Positions 1 to 5,806 of a stretch of 6,466 bases of DNA are shown piece after piece. Under the pieces are notes generated by a model. That model ran no database searches. It worked only from the letters and a program-made list of their open reading frames with translations, and had not been told where the DNA came from. The translations under genes and the position numbers were made by a program. The stretch's first letter is position 1; every line of letters starts with the position of its first letter. This DNA is from Coriobacteriales bacterium (lineage in GTDB: Bacteria; Actinomycetota; Coriobacteriia; Coriobacteriales; UBA8131), in NCBI GenBank assembly GCA_031268525.1, contig JAIRXA010000103.1, forward strand, positions 1 through 6,466, read 5' to 3'.

Positions 1-38
1 TCCTGGGTCGTCTGGTTTCCACAGTTCAGGCAAATCAT
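1..38 (-). CDS. Start of a zinc-ribbon-like protein (truncated by window edge)
   Basis: Only the first 12 codons and two bases of the next are visible; the gene runs off the left edge on the minus strand. They read MICLNCGNQTTQ, and the CxxC pair (C3, C6) followed by G-N is typical of the first knuckle of a short N-terminal zinc ribbon found in many small bacterial membrane or regulatory proteins. The start is supported by a GGGAGG Shine-Dalgarno (positions 45-50) six bases before the ATG. It lies 105 bp downstream of the MFS transporter stop on the same strand, so read-through from that gene is possible, although a hairpin lies between them. The rest of the protein and hence its function cannot be known from this window. 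Seen: the start, ribosome-binding site and CxxC. Inferred: metal binding. Confidence 0.6.
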   Translation of the reverse strand, partial: MICLNCGNQTTQ

Positions 39-44
39 AGCGTA

Positions 45-50
45 CCTCCC
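45..50 (-). promoter_or_regulatory. Ribosome-binding site of the truncated zinc-ribbon gene
   Basis: On the minus strand the sequence is GGGAGG, then six bases, then ATG at 38-36. This is a near-ideal Shine-Dalgarno and spacing. It is the main reason to believe that the 12 visible codons are a real gene start. Confidence 0.65.
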
Positions 51-77
51 GACTTGGACGTACCTTCCTGCTACGAT

Positions 78-101
78 GCGCCCGAATATCATTCGAGGCG
101 C
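78..101 (-). terminator. Hairpin after the MFS gene, possible terminator
   Basis: The arms GCGCCCGAAT (78-87) and ATTCGAGGCGC (91-101) pair over 10 bp with one bulged A (position 96) and a three-base loop. The hairpin sits between the MFS stop (144) and the next minus-strand start (38), where a terminator would be expected. No T-tract follows on the minus strand, so it is not a canonical intrinsic terminator. It may instead be an RNA-processing or regulatory stem ahead of the zinc-ribbon gene. Confidence 0.35.
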
Positions 102-143
102 GTCTTCATACGCCCGGTAGAGCGTACGCCTGTTGTTATTCTA

Positions 144-1508
144 CTACATCGTTTCTTCCGGGGCCTGCGGGTTCGTGGGGCTGATACCCGCCTCGTGGAT
201 GGAGCGATTACCGACGAGGTACAGCGAGAGCAGGGCAATACCCGCACCCGTCGCAATGAGGAGCAGGTCGATTGATATCAAATCGGCGAGGGGGCCAAAG
301 AACAGCATGCCGATGGGCATGGCCAGGGAGCCGACCATCATGAACACCGAAAACACCCTGCCCATGAAATCCGGAACGATCCGCTCCTGGAGAATTCCCA
401 TCATCGGAGCGCTGAACACCGGCATGACACTGCCCACAAAAGCCATGCATGCCAGATAGACCCAGAAGTTCCCGAGCAATCCCAGCCCCACCGTACCCAG
501 ACCGAATCCCAGTGTCGCCAGAGCCATCGTAGAGGCACGGTTCCTGAAGCCTCCCCACACACCGATTGCCACTCCACCAATCATCATCCCAACGGAGAAC
601 ACGACCTCGATGGCGCCAAGCCTCCAGGCATCCGCGCCAAAGTCGCGAACCACCTGGAGCGGGGCGAGCAGGGCCGCTGGGGTCGCCAGTACATTGAAGG
701 TGATACTCATGATCAGAAACGCCACCATGAAACGGTGGCCGGCCATGTAGCGAAGGCCCGCCTTGAAGTCCGAGAAAAAGCCGGGGCGGACGGTCTGGTC
801 GTGCGAAGGCACGCCAGGCGCCTCGATGGCAGGTTTTGCGGATTGGCTGTCGCCTGATACGCCAGGCGCCTCGACAGGCAACTGCGACTGCTCTGTTGAC
901 ACCGATTTTCTGCGCCAACCCCGGTGAGTCTGCACGAAGAGAAAGACGATGGCTATCCCGAGAGCAGCAGTGACGACATCCACATACATGAGTATCTGGA
1001 TAGGAAAGAAGCTGAGCAGTGCGGCGGCCACCATCGGTGAGGCAAAGGTCACCAGCGACTGAATGGATGAGTTGAATCCGTTGATGCGGACCAATTGGTC
1101 GGCAGGTACGATGTCGGGCAGAACAGCCGTGACGGTTGGCATCTGAATGCCCTGACCGAAGCTGCGAACGACCATGCAGATGAACAGCAGGCCGAGCCAT
1201 TCGATGCCCGCCGAGAAAAAGAGTGCCATCACAAGGGTAACGAGAGCAATGATCGCGTCAACGAGATTTATCAGGTACTTGCGATTATACCGATCAGCCC
1301 AGACTCCCCCTACGGGCGAGGCAAGTGCCATCGGTACCGTCAGGGCTACGGTAAACAGCATGAGCATCACGCCTGATTGGGTCTGCAGGGTGACATACCA
1401 ACTGATGGCGTAACCGGTAATTGCCGTGCCGAACAGGGTGATCGCCTGTCCTGCAAGGAACAGGACTATGGTTCGCCGCCATGCAGGCCGCGATTTGCTG
1501 TCTGTCAT
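144..1508 (-). CDS. MFS efflux transporter, DHA3 (MefA-like) type
   Basis: This 454-residue protein is a full-length 12-helix major facilitator, probably a proton-driven exporter of drugs or other small hydrophobic molecules in the cytoplasmic membrane. Helix 1 is at about residues 13-35. The loop 2-3 signature GGVWADRYNRK is at 67-77. A hydrophilic central loop spans about 196-245. The second half starts near 258 and includes QERIVPDFMGRVFSVF (374-389), the repeat typical of the DHA3 group that contains macrolide exporters. The C-terminal tail after about residue 433 is polar. The central loop carries a degenerate 16-residue tandem repeat (211-242). The ATG start fits the first helix, but the AAGGGG upstream is only one base from it, which is unusually close; no better in-frame start is seen. 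The gene follows the ABC-YxeA operon on the same strand after 215 bp, so it probably has its own control. The substrate cannot be told from sequence. Confidence 0.88.
   Translation of the reverse strand: MTDSKSRPAWRRTIVLFLAGQAITLFGTAITGYAISWYVTLQTQSGVMLMLFTVALTVPMALASPVGGVWADRYNRKYLINLVDAIIALVTLVMALFFSAGIEWLGLLFICMVVRSFGQGIQMPTVTAVLPDIVPADQLVRINGFNSSIQSLVTFASPMVAAALLSFFPIQILMYVDVVTAALGIAIVFLFVQTHRGWRRKSVSTEQSQLPVEAPGVSGDSQSAKPAIEAPGVPSHDQTVRPGFFSDFKAGLRYMAGHRFMVAFLIMSITFNVLATPAALLAPLQVVRDFGADAWRLGAIEVVFSVGMMIGGVAIGVWGGFRNRASTMALATLGFGLGTVGLGLLGNFWVYLACMAFVGSVMPVFSAPMMGILQERIVPDFMGRVFSVFMMVGSLAMPIGMLFFGPLADLISIDLLLIATGAGIALLSLYLVGNRSIHEAGISPTNPQAPEETM
811..874. repeat. 16-bp direct repeat inside the MFS gene
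   Basis: The 16-mer ACGCCAGGCGCCTCGA occurs identically at 811-826 and 859-874, 48 bp (exactly 16 codons) apart. Each copy contains the palindrome AGGCGCCT. The frame is kept, so the repeat appears in the protein as two EAPGV blocks in the central cytoplasmic loop. It looks like an in-frame duplication of a linker segment that has since diverged. Confidence 0.75.
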
Positions 1509-1530
1509 TCCCCTTGACCCTGCCTGTTCC

Positions 1531-1572
1531 GAGTATCTCAGGTACTCTCTGTTCGAACCGCCCGGTGGCGGT
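1531..1572 (-). promoter_or_regulatory. Cluster of small dyads in the MFS leader
   Basis: Three inverted repeats lie within 65 bp upstream of the MFS start. GAGTA/TACTC spans 1531-1547 with a 7-base centre. The perfect 8-bp palindrome GTTCGAAC is at 1551-1558. ACCGCC/GGCGGT spans 1557-1572 around a four-base loop. TGTTC occurs both before and after the first dyad (1525-1529 and 1549-1553). They could be repressor operators or leader stems controlling the transporter. No convincing -10/-35 pair was found nearby, so the assignment is weak. Confidence 0.3.
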
Positions 1573-1685
1573 GTGCGTGCAGACTCCTGCCGTTGATTGC
1601 GACAGACGCGGCATCAGAAAAGCATCGGGATCACTTCATATACCGACCTGCCAAACTACCATATCCTGTCCGCCATGCGCAAGAT

Positions 1686-1720
1686 CAGGGACGGCCCTGC
1701 GCAAACTCACAGGGACGGCC
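1686..1720. repeat. 11-bp direct repeat just downstream of the YxeA-family gene
   Basis: CAGGGACGGCC occurs at 1686-1696 and 1710-1720, a period of 24 bp. The second copy ends three bases from the YxeA-family stop. The first copy also lies in a stem, CAGGG/CCCTG (1686-1690 with 1695-1699), whose base can extend through TGCG/CGCA (1676-1679 with 1700-1703) across a six-base bulge. This may serve as a weak terminator or 3'-end stem for the operon, but it has no T-tract. Confidence 0.45.
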
Positions 1721-1723
1721 TCC

Positions 1724-2140
1724 TCAGGAGCCACCCTGCGCTTTGAGCAGCTCCAGCGCTTTGGCTGGTATCGCCTCTTCGTTGACATACTCCCATCCGG
1801 TCACCAACTGGTTACTGGCCTTGACGAGAAGATAGCTTCCCTGCTGAATATAGGGACCCGAGTCAGCCCAGCCACTGCCTTCCTCCATGATATTGAACTC
1901 AACTTCCCTCGCCTCGCCACTTTCGTTATAGGCAGTGAGTTTATAGGTCACACCAAGCCCCATCTCCTTGCCGTCGTCCCCGTAGTGCATCACCGGTGTC
2001 AGGTCATAGTCAGACGGTACCACGGTATAATAATTTGAGCTGACATACCGATCATTGTAATACCGCTGGCCCGCGATCACGGCAACAACAACACCGGCAA
2101 GAAGCGCGACACCCACACATGCCAGAATAATTTTCTTCAT
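1724..2140 (-). CDS. YxeA-family (DUF1093) secreted or anchored small protein
   Basis: This 138-residue protein has the length and layout of the YxeA family. A short positive N-terminus (MKK) and a hydrophobic stretch (4-24) form a signal peptide or membrane anchor; VIA-GQ at 21-25 is a possible cleavage site, and there is no lipobox cysteine. The family core follows: YKLTAYNESG (66-75), the strand YLLVK (103-107), and WEYVNEEAIPAKA (116-128), close to the family's terminal motif. Its function is unknown. In Bacillus subtilis, yxeA follows the yxdJKLM genes, which encode a peptide-responsive two-component system and ABC exporter. Here too it is last in an ABC operon: its ATG comes two bases after the permease stop, with GGAG about nine bases upstream. 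I infer an extracytoplasmic helper of the exporter; that role is unproven. Confidence 0.85.
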   Translation of the reverse strand: MKKIILACVGVALLAGVVVAVIAGQRYYNDRYVSSNYYTVVPSDYDLTPVMHYGDDGKEMGLGVTYKLTAYNESGEAREVEFNIMEEGSGWADSGPYIQQGSYLLVKASNQLVTGWEYVNEEAIPAKALELLKAQGGS

Positions 2141-2142
2141 GA

Positions 2143-2886
2143 TCAGAACTCCAATTCTTTTCTACGGAATGCTACGACGGAAAGAGCACATGCCCCTGCG
2201 ATATACGCACCATATTCGATGAGCGAGGGCCATGAGACTGCGCCATCTGTCGCACCAATGGTCAGATTGACGACAATATTCGATACGAGATGGTTGCTCA
2301 GATTTGGAGCAAATGAGCTGATGACATCCCAGCCGAAGACGGCCATCATCAGTTGGCCAATGACGCCAAGTGAGAGCAGGATATAGAATACAACGGCAAA
2401 GGTGCTGCGCTGCATGCCATACACCACAACACCGGTAATCGCCGCGTAAACGATGACCAGAAGCGCGGCCTTGAGCGCATGCAGAAAGACCTCGTTCACC
2501 GCGGGGGCCGAGGGAATGTACCCGATCAGGGAATAGAGAGCAAACATGAACAGAGATATGAGAGTAAATATAAGACCGTTCAGTAAAACACTGAGCACAA
2601 GTTTGGCAAGGACTATAGTGGTCTTTTGCATACCATAGCCAATGAGCGTTGCAAGGTTTTTGGAACGCAGATCATCGCAATACAGCACCGCAAACAGATA
2701 GCCGCCCACGAGTACCGGCATATAGGCGAAGACCTGGGTGGCATCGTTGGTGATGGATTCCGCGCCGATCCCGTTTGTACGGATCAAAACGAAGAAGCCA
2801 TAGAGAAGGGCAAGGGCCCCAAAATAGATGTAGAAACTTTTTTTCCTGAAGACACGGTAGAGCTCGGCATGTATATATCTAAGCAT
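2143..2886 (-). CDS. ABC-2-type exporter permease (BcrB or lantibiotic-immunity-like)
   Basis: This is the membrane subunit of the ABC exporter whose ATPase lies directly upstream. I place the start at ATG 2886, giving 247 residues, because MLRYIHAELYRVFRKKSF is the usual beginning of such permeases; the 39 codons upstream are rich in Arg and Ser and only read through the ATPase gene. Six hydrophobic segments are visible, at about 18-36, 52-70, 93-120, 136-156, 163-184 and 222-240. The stretch DDLRSKNLATLIGYGMQKTT (71-90) leading into IVLAK matches the conserved cytoplasmic loop of ABC-2 permeases. The start overlaps the ATPase stop by 8 bp, implying translational coupling, and GGTGGG lies about ten bases upstream. 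The size and pairing resemble bacitracin or lantibiotic self-protection pumps, but the substrate is not readable. Confidence 0.85.
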   Translation of the reverse strand: MLRYIHAELYRVFRKKSFYIYFGALALLYGFFVLIRTNGIGAESITNDATQVFAYMPVLVGGYLFAVLYCDDLRSKNLATLIGYGMQKTTIVLAKLVLSVLLNGLIFTLISLFMFALYSLIGYIPSAPAVNEVFLHALKAALLVIVYAAITGVVVYGMQRSTFAVVFYILLSLGVIGQLMMAVFGWDVISSFAPNLSNHLVSNIVVNLTIGATDGAVSWPSLIEYGAYIAGACALSVVAFRRKELEF

Positions 2887-3784
2887 GAGAGCTGCCCACC
2901 AATCGCATGAAGTATTCCTCCAGTGTGGTCTCCTGAGGCGCAAGCCGAGAGAGCTCAAAGCCCGCCTCAAAGAGAGCTCGGGCAATGACCTGGGGCTGGT
3001 CAAAATGCGATTCCAGCAACAGGCGGCCCTCCCCCGTTATCGAGCCTACAACGCCAAAACGACCCTGGAGGAACTCACGTGCTCCGTATACGTCGTTGGT
3101 CTCAATAACCAGTGACTTCCTGGTGCGCTCATGGAGATCGGTGTGATCGAGCTCTTGCAGCAGACGACCGTGTTCAATAAACCCGAAGCGTGTGGCAACG
3201 AGGTCGAGCTCACTCAGTATGTGCGAGGACACGATGAAGGTCGTGCCCTTTGTCTGATTTTCGCGCTGAATAACCCCTCGCATATCGGCGATGCCCTGCG
3301 GATCGAGACCGTTGATAGGCTCATCGAGGACGATGATCGGCGGACGACCAAGCAGTGCACCCGCCAGACCCAGACGCTGTTTCATGCCGAGGGAAAAGGT
3401 CTTGAAGGGTTTTTTGACACCCTCAAGTTGCACCAGTTTGAGCAAACGCTCTATCTCGCCTTTTGGCTGGACATGTTTGACCCGGCAGAGATATTTCAGG
3501 TTCTCCCGAGGATTGAGGTAGGGAAAGAATGCTGGATTGATCATGAAGCCGATCCGACGGCGAGCGTCGCCCAGCCGTGATGATGTTCCCGTGATCGCAA
3601 TACTGCCTCCGGACGGCTTTGCGAGTCCCATCACACACTTGAAAAAGGTAGTCTTACCAGCGCCGTTGCGTCCTATCAAACCGTAGATATCGCCACACTT
3701 CAAAGTGAGCGAAACCTTATCGAGCGCGCTGAAGTCGCCGTATTTTTTTGTCAGATCGCAGGTTTGTAGAAGTATCTCGGCCAT
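2879..3784 (-). CDS. ABC exporter ATP-binding subunit (BcrA-like)
   Basis: This 301-residue protein is a complete single-domain ABC ATPase that powers the adjoining permease. Motifs in order are Walker A GRNGAGKTT (38-46), signature SLGMKQR (131-137), Walker B IIVLDEP (150-156), D-loop NGLDP (158-162) and the switch histidine H188 in VSSHILSELD. At the Q-loop position the sequence is GFMINPAFFPYL (79-90), with Asn83 where most families have Gln; replacement here is familiar in the bacitracin and lantibiotic-immunity ATPases. A C-terminal extension of about 80 residues (from about 222) ends in TTLEEYFMRLVG, typical of that group. It is the first gene of the ATPase-permease-YxeA operon. Upstream of the ATG there is only a weak ribosome site (GCGGGAT). 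A candidate promoter and dyad lie 30-75 bp upstream. Confidence 0.92.
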   Translation of the reverse strand: MAEILLQTCDLTKKYGDFSALDKVSLTLKCGDIYGLIGRNGAGKTTFFKCVMGLAKPSGGSIAITGTSSRLGDARRRIGFMINPAFFPYLNPRENLKYLCRVKHVQPKGEIERLLKLVQLEGVKKPFKTFSLGMKQRLGLAGALLGRPPIIVLDEPINGLDPQGIADMRGVIQRENQTKGTTFIVSSHILSELDLVATRFGFIEHGRLLQELDHTDLHERTRKSLVIETNDVYGAREFLQGRFGVVGSITGEGRLLLESHFDQPQVIARALFEAGFELSRLAPQETTLEEYFMRLVGSSHA

Positions 3785-3821
3785 ATTGAAATCCCGCTTT
3801 CAGATCGATTACCCAAGCAGC

Positions 3822-3827
3822 ATTGTA
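3822..3827 (-). promoter_or_regulatory. Candidate -10 element of the ABC-YxeA operon
   Basis: The minus strand reads TACAAT, one mismatch from the consensus, and would give a leader of roughly 30 bases before the ATPase ATG. No TTGACA-like -35 stands at 16-19 bp upstream; the sequence there is CGGGAG, inside an inverted repeat. The promoter, if real, may therefore depend on an activator or be controlled by a regulator bound at the -35 position. Confidence 0.4.
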
Positions 3828-3839
3828 GCGTCTCGTTAT

Positions 3840-3858
3840 GAAGCCTCCCGTAGTCTTC
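3840..3858. promoter_or_regulatory. Imperfect dyad at the -35 position of the ABC operon promoter
   Basis: The 19-bp sequence has arms GAAG-n-CT and AG-n-CTTC (minus strand) around a five-base centre, so six of seven arm positions pair. Its centre lies about 24 bp upstream of the candidate -10, exactly where the -35 hexamer would be. This placement suits a small dimeric regulator. GntR-type (YtrA) regulators often control ABC exporters of this kind, but no such gene is in the window. Confidence 0.35.
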
Positions 3859-3980
3859 GACTTTGTAGAGCTTTTGTCATGATGGTGTTGACCGGGTAAT
3901 TGTTGCCTGTCCATAAAGGAACAGAATGGTGTCGGCGAAGGATTTCAGTTTTGCGTTCTTGCAGAGAGTGCGTGAAGAAG

Positions 3981-4031
3981 ACAGGGCCAGCTAACCAGCA
4001 GACCCTGTTCGGCTAACCAGCAGGCCCTGTT
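3981..4031. repeat. Tandem 20-bp repeat (22-bp period) with an inverted flanking arm
   Basis: Two copies of GCTAACCAGCAGRCCCTGTT stand at 3990-4009 and 4012-4031, differing at one base (A versus G), with two bases between them. ACAGGGCC at 3981-3988 is the exact reverse complement of GGCCCTGT at 4023-4030 in the second copy, and six of its bases can instead pair with CCCTGT (4003-4008) in the first. The array could therefore form either of two stems, or offer spaced sites to a DNA-binding protein. It lies about 100 bp upstream of the rightward promoter candidate. Confidence 0.65.
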
Positions 4032-4127
4032 GTCGACGATAGAGCGAGGGCAGGATAGATCAGAAGGGGAGCAAAATGTCGTCTGTGAGATGAATGAGCC
4101 GTTCGGACGTGCGGGCTTTCTTCCTTT

Positions 4128-4136
4128 TGCTACAAT
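4128..4136 (+). promoter_or_regulatory. Extended -10 promoter of the glutamate-synthase-like gene
   Basis: TGCTACAAT matches the extended -10 form TGnTATAAT with one mismatch. It would start transcription near 4143 and give a leader of about 53 bases before the ATG at 4196. There is no good -35 at the usual distance (CGTGCG at 17 bp), which the extended -10 could compensate for. Confidence 0.5.
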
Positions 4137-4184
4137 GGGCGGGAGTTTACGTGGAAATGATTCGAGTCCAGTGAAACGAGAAAC

Positions 4185-4192
4185 AGGGAGGA
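4185..4192 (+). promoter_or_regulatory. Ribosome-binding site of the glutamate-synthase-like gene
   Basis: AGGGAGGA lies four bases before the ATG at 4196. It is a strong Shine-Dalgarno with slightly short spacing, and it fixes the start upstream of the N-terminal cysteine motif. Confidence 0.75.
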
Positions 4193-4195
4193 AGC

Positions 4196-5785
4196 ATGAA
4201 CCTACAACGCCCAAATTCAAACGATGCGACCCAAACCAGCAACCGATCCAGAAGCGTCGTCCCCGTCAGTGGGCTCTGCACCAGATGCGTCGACAGCTGC
4301 AGGGGCAACTGTGAGGTCTTCAAATCCTCGTTCCGCGGACGGGAGGTCATATACCCAGGCCCGTTTGGGCACGTCACGGCCGGCGCCGATAAAGACTACC
4401 CCATCGACTATTCCCACCTGAACATCAACGGTTACGCCTTTGGGCTCGAGGGGTTGCCCGAGGGCCTGGAGGCCGGGCCCGACACGGCGACCTTCCCGAC
4501 GGTCGATACCGAAACGGAATTTGGATACGAGAACAAGGTCAAGATGCGCATGCCCATCTTCACCGGAGCACTCGGCTCGACCGAGGTGGCGCGCGCCAAC
4601 TGGGAGCAGTTCGCGATAGGAACCGCAATCTCGGGGATCTCGCTCGTCTGCGGCGAGAACGTCTGCGGCATAGACCCCGCCCTGGAGCGCAACGCTGACG
4701 GAAAGGTCACCAGGTCACCCGACATGGAGCGGCGCGTCAAACTCTATCGGGAGTTCCATGAGGGCTACGGCGACATACTCGTCCAGATCAACGTAGAGGA
4801 CACACGCCTCGGAGTCGCGCGTTATGTTATCGAGGAGCTCGGAGTGGAGACCGTCGAGCTCAAATGGGGACAGGGCGCCAAGTGTATCGGCGGCGAGATA
4901 AAGGTGGACACACTGGAGCGCGCCCTGGAGCTGCAGGGCAGGGGCTACATAGTGACTCCGGACCCCTCAAACGAAGCCATACAGGCGGCGTTTCGGGATG
5001 GCTCCATAAAACAGTTCGAACGACACAGTCGCCTCGGCTTCATAGACGAGGAGGATTTCTACAGAAGCGTGGACGAACTGCGTGCGCTCGGCGCCAAGAG
5101 GGTGACACTCAAGACCGGCGCCTATCCCATGAGAGAACTGGCCATGGCTCTCAAGTGGGCATCCAACGCCAAGATCGATCTGCTCACCATTGACGGCGCA
5201 CCCGGAGGCACCGGCATGAGCCCTTGGCGCATGATGGAGGAGTGGGGCATTCCGACCTTCTACCTGCAGTCGATGGCCTACGAGCTGGCAGGCATCCTCG
5301 ACTCCAGAGGCGCCTATGTACCCGACCTGGCGATAGCCGGGAGCTTCACCGAAGAGGCCGGCATATACAAGGCACTTGCGCTCGGTGCGCCGTACTTCAA
5401 GGCCGTCTGCATGGGACGCGCGCTGATGATCCCCGGATTCGTCGGAAAGAACATCGAGAAGTGGTTGAGCGACGACGATCTGCCCAAGACCGTAAGCGAG
5501 TTCGGCGCAAGCAAGGAAGAGATATTCGTGACGTACGAGGTGTTGAGGAGCAAATATGGCGCGGATATGGAGCGCATACCCCTTGGTGCCGTGGCAGTGT
5601 ACACCTATGCCGACCGGCTGAAGGTTGGCCTCCAGCAGATAATGGCGGGGGCACGGCGCATGAACCTCGGAGTTATCACCCGCGACGACCTCATAGCCCT
5701 CACCCCCGAGGCCTCCGAGGTTTCGGGCATCACCTACGTGATGGACGCGTTCAGAGAGCAGGCTCTGGACATAATCAGGGGATAG
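4196..5785 (+). CDS. FMN-binding glutamate-synthase-family protein with N-terminal Cys4 motif
   Basis: This 529-residue protein contains the FMN-binding synthase domain of glutamate synthase (GltB central domain) as a stand-alone flavoenzyme, probably cytoplasmic. Visible marks are KWGQGAK (223-229, compare K-x-x-Q-G-A-K in the family), DGAPGGTGMSP (333-343) and LAIAGSFTEEAGIYKALALGAP (378-399), the phosphate-binding end of the barrel. The N-terminus has C28-x2-C31-x3-C35-x3-C39, a likely iron-sulfur or zinc site. There is no glutaminase domain, and the C-x5-C-x4-C site for the 3Fe-4S cluster of true GltB is absent: only C405 stands after the barrel, in AVCMGRALMIPG. No small (GltD-like) subunit is in the window. 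Glutamate synthesis from 2-oxoglutarate and ammonia with an unknown electron donor is one possibility; another amino-acid-related redox reaction is equally open. A LysR gene follows after 147 bp. Confidence 0.85.
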   Translation: MNLQRPNSNDATQTSNRSRSVVPVSGLCTRCVDSCRGNCEVFKSSFRGREVIYPGPFGHVTAGADKDYPIDYSHLNINGYAFGLEGLPEGLEAGPDTATFPTVDTETEFGYENKVKMRMPIFTGALGSTEVARANWEQFAIGTAISGISLVCGENVCGIDPALERNADGKVTRSPDMERRVKLYREFHEGYGDILVQINVEDTRLGVARYVIEELGVETVELKWGQGAKCIGGEIKVDTLERALELQGRGYIVTPDPSNEAIQAAFRDGSIKQFERHSRLGFIDEEDFYRSVDELRALGAKRVTLKTGAYPMRELAMALKWASNAKIDLLTIDGAPGGTGMSPWRMMEEWGIPTFYLQSMAYELAGILDSRGAYVPDLAIAGSFTEEAGIYKALALGAPYFKAVCMGRALMIPGFVGKNIEKWLSDDDLPKTVSEFGASKEEIFVTYEVLRSKYGADMERIPLGAVAVYTYADRLKVGLQQIMAGARRMNLGVITRDDLIALTPEASEVSGITYVMDAFREQALDIIRG

Positions 5786-5806
5786 GTTCCCACAAATCGC
5801 ACGGTC

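Larger units (their letters stand above)
3785..4195. other. Divergent intergenic region between the ABC operon and the glutamate-synthase-like gene
   Basis: These 411 bp separate two divergently transcribed units and hold no convincing gene: the short open frames crossing it lack a ribosome site or simply extend into the flanking genes. It contains a candidate leftward -10 (3822-3827), a dyad upstream of it (3840-3858), a tandem repeat with an inverted arm (3981-4031) and a rightward extended -10 (4128-4136). The stretch between about 3860 and 3980 shows nothing I can assign with confidence. Confidence 0.7.

Noticed and set aside
208..1200. A 330-residue open frame on the minus strand inside the MFS gene
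   Set aside because: It overlaps a clear MFS transporter in another frame, is rich in Arg, Gly, Pro and His with no domain-like pattern, and lacks a ribosome site. It is a shadow frame of a GC-rich gene.
1294..1614. A 106-residue minus-strand frame starting upstream of the MFS gene
   Set aside because: No ribosome site precedes its ATG, and most of it lies out of frame within the MFS coding sequence.
2887..3003. A 39-codon N-terminal extension of the permease
   Set aside because: This stretch is the ATPase gene read in another frame. It is Arg/Ser-rich and precedes a typical permease start (MLRYIHAELYR) whose 8-bp overlap with the ATPase gene is the usual coupled arrangement.
3888..3917. 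A possible rightward promoter, TTGACC followed after 18 bp by CATAAA
   Set aside because: The -10 is poor (4 of 6), the spacing is only acceptable, and no gene starts within 250 bp. The extended -10 at 4128-4136 explains the rightward gene better.
3981..4031. A minimal CRISPR array
   Set aside because: There are only two copies of 20 bp with a 2-bp gap, no spacers of 25-40 bp and no cas genes in the window.
4076..4093. A five-codon leader peptide (MSSVR) with AAGGGGAG four bases upstream
   Set aside because: It lies upstream of the best rightward promoter (4128-4136), so it would need another promoter, and its tiny size makes chance likely. It has no regulatory codon pattern.
3945..4220. 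A 91-residue minus-strand frame across the divergent intergenic region
   Set aside because: It begins inside the glutamate-synthase-like gene, runs through its promoter and the repeat array, has no ribosome site and shows no recognisable composition.
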